From DASUSF01 sp036375275 (GTDB taxonomy: Bacteria > Pseudomonadota > Alphaproteobacteria > Geminicoccales > Geminicoccaceae): a stretch of DNA of 11,666 nt. Location: assembly GCA_036375275.1 (NCBI GenBank), contig DASUSF010000077.1:1-11666 (forward strand). Reading direction: 5' to 3'. Below the pieces are notes generated by a model that saw only the letters and a list, made by a program, of their open reading frames with translations, did no database searches and was not told where the DNA came from. Made by a program: the position numbers and the translations under genes. Of this stretch, positions 6,770-11,666 are shown piece after piece; position 1 is the first letter of the stretch; each line of letters opens with the position of its first letter.

Positions 6770-7255
6770 TCACGCATCCACAGGCATCTCGCGGGCCGGC
6801 GCGATCGCGGACGCCGCGACGCGCTGGCTGGACTCGCCGATCGGACCCGCGACGGGCGGCGTCGGAATGAGATTGTGCCGAGGGGTGAGGCTGACAACCG
6901 CGGCTCGACCGGGCGGCCCCCTCTCGGCCACATCGAGGGTTGGGCCGCCCCCCTCAGCGCCTCGGAAGGAGCCCTCGTCGAGCCCGCCACCACGGCCGGA
7001 CCCCGCCCCCACGCGGTCGGCCACCCCTGGCGCGGGCGCCGCGGCCGCCGAAGAATTGCGCGCCCGGGTGCGGCTGCGGACGATCAGCGCCCGCGCCCGC
7101 CGGAGCGCGCTCCCGAGACGCTCCCCGACCCGATGCGACTCGAAGCCACAGGTTGGGCCATGGGTGACGTCGAGCTCGGCGGCGAGATCGTCCATCGCGC
7201 TTCGGGTGATGAACTCCGTGATGACGACATCGCGCCCGGCCCGGTCTCCCTGCAC
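6770..7255 (-). pseudogene. Remnant of a D-2-hydroxyacid dehydrogenase with its NAD-binding core deleted
   Basis: The 161-residue open frame reads like the two ends of a D-isomer 2-hydroxyacid dehydrogenase (SerA-like, normally about 310-330 residues) joined together. Residues 9-64 (VVITEFITRSAMDDLAAELD, then ARALIVRSRTR) match the N-terminal catalytic-domain segment, and APGVADRVGAG (75-85) resembles the following VVGRLGVGLD strand. At once comes RGGGLDEGSF (88-97), the RGGLVDE segment that normally lies well over 100 residues later. Then GGGPTLDVAERGPP (102-115) and NLIPTPPVAGPIGESSQRV (128-146) follow, equivalent to GGAALDVFEREP and NVILTPHIAG. The glycine-rich GxGxxG Rossmann core between them is missing and the catalytic His of TPH is Pro (134). 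The first codon is GTG with no Shine-Dalgarno. It should be inactive. The frame being open means little at this GC content. Confidence 0.72.
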
Positions 7256-7308
7256 CGGGCAGCTTTAGCCGACGGCGCCTCGCCAAGGCAAGCCGGCGAC
7301 GTCGTGGT

Positions 7309-8793
7309 TCAGGAATCGGCCCGGACGTATGCGCTGGCGACGTAGACGGACCGGCCGTCCTCGAGCTGGATGTTCGACCAGCTGCCGTCCTCGCCGAGCA
7401 GGACGACGCGGGCGCCCTCGGGCAGCGTGCCGAGGCGTCGCGCGTCCGTGCCCGGACCGGCGCGGTAGTTGACCCGGGTGGTGGTGACCGCTTGCCGGGC
7501 GGAGCTCGCGTCGTCCTCCACGACCTCCTGTTCCTCCTCGAGCTCTTCGACCGGTCCGCCGGTGGCGAGGCCGGGCGCCTCGGGCGCGACCGGCTCGCCG
7601 GCCTCGCCCGTGGCCTCCTCGAGCGGCCGGGCGGTCGACATCAGGCGCTCGATCTCCGCCTCGACGGCGTGCGCCTCGGCGCTGCGCACCGGCGCTCCGG
7701 CCTCCAGGGGATCGAGATTGGCCGCCAGCCACTCCACCGCCTCGACCGCCGCGACCTGCGACTCCAGGCCCAGGCAGTCCTGCGCCACCGGCCGCATCCG
7801 GTCCTTGACCGCATCGCCCAGACCGTCGTGCTCGATCGCCCGGGCATCGAGCAGCTGCTCGCGCTGCACCGCGAGGCGCTCGCACGCCCCGGCAGCCGGC
7901 CGAAGCTCGGTCCGCTCGGCGAGGCCCGCGACCAGTGACGGATCGACCGCGACCGTGGCCGAAGCGAAGAGAAACATGGCGACCGCCAGGAGCCCGCCGA
8001 TCGCGAGCACCGGCGTCTGCCTGATCAGATCCACGACCGCGATCTCGGCCTCGCTGAGCGCGAGCAGGCGCAGCCCGATCACCAGGAGACCGACCAGGAG
8101 GAGGCCGATCGCAGCGAAGCGCACGCCATCGTGCACCGTCCGATCGACCATGCGGACGAGGGCGCCATCGTCGGTCTGCTCGACCGTCACCACCGCGCCG
8201 GCGAACCCGTCGGCACGCCGCTCCACCGCGCGTCCGATCGCCGCGACGCGCTCCTCCACGGCGCCGGCCAGCCGCCGCACCTCGGCCTCGCGCCGGCGAT
8301 CACCGCGCGTCCCGACCCGGTCGAGTTCCGCACCCACCGCGCGCATCAGGTCGTGCAGGAACAGGAGCTCCTGCTCGATCCCGGCGGCCGCGGCGGCCAC
8401 CGGATGGCGCTCGAGATGGCTGAGCTGGCTCGCCACCGACTGCGCCAGCACGTGCACCTCCGCGCCGATCCCGAGCTGCGTCTGACGGGACAGCCGGTCG
8501 ACCCGGTTCTCGATCGCCTCGATCGCGCCGCGCACCTCCCCGATCGCCGCTTCGACCCCAACGGGGTCGCGCGCCGCGCCGGCTGGCGACATCGCCAGAA
8601 GGGCCGCCCATAAGAGCACCGCGACGAGGAGCGGTCCGGAGCACAGGGGGCTGCGAGCGAAGCGGGGCTGCGGCTGGCGGGCCGAGGCGCCGTCCGACGC
8701 CGCGCGGGCGGCGTCGCGCATCGGATCGATCAGGCAGGTTGGCAGCTGCTTGGTCATGGTCGTCGAACCGTCCAGCAAGATCCGGGGTGGCAC
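7309..8793 (-). CDS. Membrane protein with three TM segments and a C-terminal bacterial SH3 domain
   Basis: I do not recognise a named family for the whole 494-residue protein. The order is: a basic, probably cytoplasmic N-terminus (1-50); a membrane segment at 53-72; an Ala/Glu/Arg-rich helical region at 78-222 that looks coiled-coil; two close membrane segments at 226-247 and 260-281; a helical region with Cys304 and Cys340; an acidic Pro/Glu linker (391-428, with EELEEEQEVVEDD); and an SH3b domain at 436-492 (VNYRAGPGTDARRLGTL, GSWSNIQLEDGRSVYV). With the N-terminus inside, the coiled coil and SH3b would lie in the periplasm, where such domains often bind peptidoglycan. A GTG at 8793 is preferred because a perfect GGAGGT lies 8 bases upstream. 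ATG 8757 is the alternative. The function may be envelope attachment or sensing, which is inference. Confidence 0.8.
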   Translation of the reverse strand: MPPRILLDGSTTMTKQLPTCLIDPMRDAARAASDGASARQPQPRFARSPLCSGPLLVAVLLWAALLAMSPAGAARDPVGVEAAIGEVRGAIEAIENRVDRLSRQTQLGIGAEVHVLAQSVASQLSHLERHPVAAAAAGIEQELLFLHDLMRAVGAELDRVGTRGDRRREAEVRRLAGAVEERVAAIGRAVERRADGFAGAVVTVEQTDDGALVRMVDRTVHDGVRFAAIGLLLVGLLVIGLRLLALSEAEIAVVDLIRQTPVLAIGGLLAVAMFLFASATVAVDPSLVAGLAERTELRPAAGACERLAVQREQLLDARAIEHDGLGDAVKDRMRPVAQDCLGLESQVAAVEAVEWLAANLDPLEAGAPVRSAEAHAVEAEIERLMSTARPLEEATGEAGEPVAPEAPGLATGGPVEELEEEQEVVEDDASSARQAVTTTRVNYRAGPGTDARRLGTLPEGARVVLLGEDGSWSNIQLEDGRSVYVASAYVRADS

Positions 8794-8834
8794 GAGCAGT
8801 TACCTCCGCGAGTGGCAGAGATTCAACTCCCGTG

Positions 8835-8847
8835 CTACCGACGGTAG
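8835..8847. promoter_or_regulatory. Short inverted repeat upstream of the SH3 membrane-protein gene
   Basis: CTACCG-A-CGGTAG is a perfect 6-bp inverted repeat around one base, 42-54 bases upstream of the GTG at 8793. It lies in the 196-base divergent spacer between this gene and the formate dehydrogenase gene. It could be a regulator site. No clear -35/-10 pair was found for either gene, although 8852-8874 is distinctly AT-rich. Confidence 0.35.
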
Positions 8848-8893
8848 GGCCGGTTCACTAAACTATGGTTAACGCGCGGCACCAGGGTCACAC

Positions 8894-8922
8894 CTGAGCG
8901 CCCCGTTCCGGCAGGCGCTCAG
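8894..8922 (+). promoter_or_regulatory. Strong hairpin in the upstream region of the formate dehydrogenase gene
   Basis: CTGAGCGCC (8894-8902) and GGCGCTCAG (8914-8922) pair perfectly over 9 bp around an 11-base loop, and end 67 bases before the ATG at 8990. It is the strongest hairpin in the divergent spacer. There is no T tract after it, so it does not look like an intrinsic terminator. It could be a regulatory leader hairpin or a binding site for a dimeric activator. Confidence 0.45.
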
Positions 8923-8989
8923 CGCCCGGCACCGATTGTGGCCCGCCGGCCGCTCGACTATGGTCCCGGGCAGAGCGAGGGAGCATCCA

Positions 8990-10774
8990 ATGGTCGAGCA
9001 CCCGAGCGAGCGGGGGCAAGGCGCGGGGCCGGCGCCGGCGCCGAGCGGCCGCCGGCGCGGCCGGGTGACCCCGAAGGGCCGGCAGGTCGAGATCGCGGCC
9101 CTGGACGAGGTGCGCGAGGTCCTGGGCGACCGGCCGCGCAGGCGCGATCTGCTGATCGAGTTCCTGCACCTGCTTCAGGAGCGCTTTGGCCACCTCCCGG
9201 CCCGCCACCTCGCGGCGCTCGCCGAGGAGATGCGGCTGCCCCAGGCCGAGGTCTACGAGGTCGCCACCTTCTACGCCCACTTCGACGTGGTGAGGGAGGG
9301 CGAGACGTCGCCACCGCCCTTGACCATCCGGATCTGCGACAGCCTGAGCTGCGCGATGGCGGGAGCGGAGCGGCTGATCGGCGACCTCGCACGGCGGGTC
9401 GACCCGGCGGCGGTGCGGATCCTCCGCGCGCCCTGCGTCGGCCGGTGCGCGAGCGCGCCGGTCGCCGAGGTCGGGCACCACTATTTCGATCATGCGACCG
9501 CGGACCGGCTCGCAGCCGCGCTCGCGCACCCCGAGGTCGAGCCGGAGCTCCCGGACCACATCGGGTACGACGCCTACGTCCGGGACGGCGGCTACCGGCT
9601 GCTCGCGCATTACCGCGGCCGGTCCGCCTCGGAATTCCAGATCGACGAGGCGGTCCAGGGCCTGCTCGCGGAGCTGAACCAGGGGGGCCTGCGCGGGCTC
9701 GGCGGCGCCGGCTTCCCGACCGGGCGGAAGTGGGAGTTCGTGCGCAAGGAGCCGAAGCCCCGCTATCTCGCAGTCAACGCGGACGAAGGCGAGCCCGGCA
9801 CCTTCAAGGACCGGCACTACCTGGAGCGCGACCCGCACCGGTTCCTGGAGGGCGCACTGATCGCCGCCTGGTCGATCGAGGCGGCAGCGACGTACATCTA
9901 CCTCCGGGACGAGTACCCGACGGTGCGCGAGATCCTTGAGCGCGAGATCCCGCGGCTGGAGCGCGAGGGCGTGGTCGAGCCCGGCGCCGTGCTGCTCCGC
10001 CGCGGCGCGGGGGCCTACATCTGCGGCGAAGAATCCGCGATGCTCGAGAGCATCGAGGGCAAGCGCGGGCTGCCGCGCCACCGGCCACCGTATGCGGCGC
10101 AGGTCGGCCTGTTCGGGCGCCCGACGCTGATCAACAACGTCGAGACGCTGTACTGGGTCCGGGACATCGTCGAGAAGGGCGCTGGCTGGTTCGCGAGCCA
10201 GGGCCGGCACGGCTCCAAGGGGCTCAGGAGCTACTCGGTCTCGGGCCGCGTCAGGGAGCCCGGGGTCAAGCTCGCCCCGGCGGGGATCACGGCGCGGGAG
10301 CTGATCGAAGAATTCTGCGGCGGCATGGCCGAAGGCCACCGGTTCAAGGCCTACCTTCCGGGCGGCGCGTCCGGCGGCATCCTCCCGGCCTCGATGGCCG
10401 ACATCCCGCTCGACTTCGGCAGGCTCGAGGAGCACGGCTGCTTCATCGGCAGCCATGCGGTGATCGTGCTGTCCGACCGGGACGACATGAAGGCGGTGGC
10501 ACTCAACCTGATGCGCTTCTTCGAGGACGAATCCTGCGGCCAGTGCACGCCGTGCCGGGTCGGCTGCGAGAAGGCGGTCAAGCTGATGGACCGGGCGGCC
10601 TGGGACGAGGTCCTGCTCGAGGAGCTGTGCCGGGCCATGACCGACGCCTCGATCTGCGGCCTGGGACAGGCGGCGCCGAACCCGATCCGCTCGGTCATGA
10701 AGCACTTTCCCGACGAGATCGGGATCGCGCGTGGCGGCAAGCCGATCCGCCAGGAGCCACCGCCGCGCTGGTAA
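8990..10774 (+). CDS. fdhB: NAD-dependent formate dehydrogenase beta subunit (fused NuoE-NuoF)
   Basis: Diaphorase subunit of soluble molybdenum or tungsten formate dehydrogenase, passing electrons from the alpha subunit's iron-sulfur chain through FMN to NAD+. The protein has 594 residues. The NuoE-like part (about 27-190) has ATFYAHFDVVREGE and [2Fe-2S] cysteines at 116, 121, 149 and 153 (CDSLSC and CVGRC). The NuoF-like part (about 191-575) has GLGGAGFPTGRKW (236-248) and NADEGEPGTFKD (263-274). It also has GAGAYICGEE (339-348) for FMN/NAD, and [4Fe-4S] cysteines at 516, 519, 522 and 556. The single-chain fusion, GGILPASMADIPLDFG and FFEDESCGQCTPCR match the alphaproteobacterial Fdh1B type from memory, not complex I. 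AGGGAG lies 6 bases before ATG 8990, which fixes the start over the in-frame ATG 8960. No alpha-subunit gene flanks it. Confidence 0.92.
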   Translation: MVEHPSERGQGAGPAPAPSGRRRGRVTPKGRQVEIAALDEVREVLGDRPRRRDLLIEFLHLLQERFGHLPARHLAALAEEMRLPQAEVYEVATFYAHFDVVREGETSPPPLTIRICDSLSCAMAGAERLIGDLARRVDPAAVRILRAPCVGRCASAPVAEVGHHYFDHATADRLAAALAHPEVEPELPDHIGYDAYVRDGGYRLLAHYRGRSASEFQIDEAVQGLLAELNQGGLRGLGGAGFPTGRKWEFVRKEPKPRYLAVNADEGEPGTFKDRHYLERDPHRFLEGALIAAWSIEAAATYIYLRDEYPTVREILEREIPRLEREGVVEPGAVLLRRGAGAYICGEESAMLESIEGKRGLPRHRPPYAAQVGLFGRPTLINNVETLYWVRDIVEKGAGWFASQGRHGSKGLRSYSVSGRVREPGVKLAPAGITARELIEEFCGGMAEGHRFKAYLPGGASGGILPASMADIPLDFGRLEEHGCFIGSHAVIVLSDRDDMKAVALNLMRFFEDESCGQCTPCRVGCEKAVKLMDRAAWDEVLLEELCRAMTDASICGLGQAAPNPIRSVMKHFPDEIGIARGGKPIRQEPPPRW

Positions 10775-10844
10775 CGGCCGGCGGGCGTCGTCTCCGGCGA
10801 GGATCGGCGCCTGCTCGCTGGTGTGTCACAACGACGAGGCGGTC

Positions 10845-11666
10845 ATGGCGCGATACCTGAAGGAGGGGCGGGACGCGGCGGCGCGCGCCGAGGACGATCG
10901 GAAGGTGCGCGCCGTGGTCGAGGCCGCGCTCGCCGACATCGAGCGGCGGGGCGATGTCGCGGTGCGCGAGATGTCGCGGAAGTTCGACGGCTTCGAGCGC
11001 GACGACTTCCGGCTCGGCGGCGACGAGATCGAAGCCTGCCTCGCCGAGGTGAGCGCGCGCGACCTCGAGGACATCCGCTTCGCGCAGGCGCAGATCCGCG
11101 GCTTCGCCGAGGTCCAGAGGGCCGCACTCCGGGACGTCGAGGTCGAGACGCTGCCGGGCGTGGTCCTCGGCCACCGGCACATCCCGGTGAACGCGATCGG
11201 CAGCTATGTCCCGGGCGGCAAGTACCCGATGGTCGCCTCCGCCCACATGTCGGTGGTCACGGCGAAGGTCGCCGGGGTCGGACGGATCGCCACCTGCGCG
11301 CCGCCCTTCAGGGGCCGTCCGGCGGCGGCGATCGTGGCGGCGCAGCACCTCGCCGGCGCCGATGAGATCTACTGCCTCGGCGGCATCCAGGCCGTCGGCG
11401 CGATGGCCCTCGGGACCGCGAGCATCGCGCCCGTCGACATGCTGGTCGGACCGGGCAACGCTTACGTCGCCGAAGCCAAGCGGCAGCTGTTCGGCCGGGT
11501 CGGGATCGACCTGTTCGCCGGTCCGACCGAGACGCTGGTGATCGCCGACGAGACGGTCGACGCCGAGCTCTGCGCGACCGACCTGCTCGGCCAGGCCGAG
11601 CACGGGCCGACCTCGCCCGCGGTGCTGCTGACGGACTCCGAGGCCCTCGCCTGGGCGACGCTGGGC
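10845..11666 (+). CDS. hisD: HisD-superfamily dehydrogenase (histidinol dehydrogenase or HpsN-like), partial at right edge
   Basis: Zinc- and NAD-dependent alcohol-to-acid dehydrogenase. The 274 codons present are open to the edge; full members have about 430, so a third is missing. The start MARYLKEGRDAAARAEDD is followed by IRFAQAQIRGFAEVQ, YVPGGKYPMVASAHM (121-135), LVGPGNAYVAEAKRQLFG (200-217) and GIDLFAGPTE (220-229). GQAEHGP (249-255) supplies the conserved zinc-ligand Gln250 and His253. Histidinol dehydrogenase makes histidine. The YLK..G start and short leader recall HpsN, which oxidises sulfopropanediol to sulfolactate and is often annotated hisD. No other his genes are visible. It starts 70 bases after fdhB on the same strand and may be co-transcribed. 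The Shine-Dalgarno is modest (GAGGCGG, 10836-10842). Confidence 0.85.
   Translation, partial: MARYLKEGRDAAARAEDDRKVRAVVEAALADIERRGDVAVREMSRKFDGFERDDFRLGGDEIEACLAEVSARDLEDIRFAQAQIRGFAEVQRAALRDVEVETLPGVVLGHRHIPVNAIGSYVPGGKYPMVASAHMSVVTAKVAGVGRIATCAPPFRGRPAAAIVAAQHLAGADEIYCLGGIQAVGAMALGTASIAPVDMLVGPGNAYVAEAKRQLFGRVGIDLFAGPTETLVIADETVDAELCATDLLGQAEHGPTSPAVLLTDSEALAWATLG

Noticed and set aside
6677..6780. Possible ECF-type autoregulated promoter (GAACC-like -35) before the sigma gene
   Set aside because: The spacing and -10 element do not fit a known pattern, and several equally weak matches occur in this GC-rich stretch.
6719..7345. Plus-strand open frame of about 208 codons across the spacer
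   Set aside because: It is antisense to the recognisable dehydrogenase remnant, with composition of a shadow frame and no family motif.
8888..10705. 605-codon open frame opposite the formate dehydrogenase gene
   Set aside because: The plus-strand gene has every cofactor motif; the antisense frame has none and simply lacks stops because of high GC.
8990..10774. Complex I NuoE/NuoF subunits
   Set aside because: The two domains are fused in one chain, the sequence resembles formate dehydrogenase beta subunits, and no other nuo genes are present.

Overview
The window is GC-rich DNA, densely coded on both strands, with GTG and TTG starts alongside ATG. The best taxonomic clue is the fused NuoE-NuoF protein at 8990-10774. 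It closely resembles, from memory, the beta subunit of the NAD-linked formate dehydrogenase of Methylorubrum and other Alphaproteobacteria. I infer an alphaproteobacterium, possibly in or near the Rhodospirillales. There is no rRNA, tRNA, CRISPR array, transposase or phage gene, and this looks like ordinary chromosome.

Left part (1-2198). The 5' two thirds of an oligopeptide-type ABC transporter binding protein runs leftward off the edge. Divergent from it is a small regulatory pair: an ArsR-type repressor with a perfect 16-bp palindrome over its promoter, and an overlapping SRPBCC (AHSA1-like) gene. As given, the SRPBCC gene carries a one-base deletion in its most conserved motif.

Middle part (2295-5063). 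A SLC13/DASS-type anion permease with two TrkA_C domains is followed after 39 bases by a COG3618-type amidohydrolase, probably one transcription unit. A convergent spacer (5064-5336) packed with palindromes and related short repeats separates this unit from the next genes.

Stress-signalling part (5337-8793, all leftward). An ECF sigma factor and a membrane anti-sigma factor share an ATGA overlap. Upstream lies a remnant of a D-2-hydroxyacid dehydrogenase that keeps its two ends but has lost the NAD-binding core. Beyond it is a 494-residue membrane protein with three membrane segments and a C-terminal bacterial SH3 domain.

Right part (8990-11666). The formate dehydrogenase beta-type gene is transcribed rightward behind a 9-bp stem hairpin. 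A HisD-superfamily dehydrogenase follows and runs off the right edge. It may be true histidinol dehydrogenase or the HpsN-like sulfopropanediol dehydrogenase. No catalytic formate dehydrogenase alpha subunit lies next to the beta gene.

I found no convincing new multigene system. The best leads are the internally deleted dehydrogenase remnant, the orphan formate dehydrogenase beta gene, the palindromic operator, the repeat-filled convergent spacer and the SH3 membrane protein.
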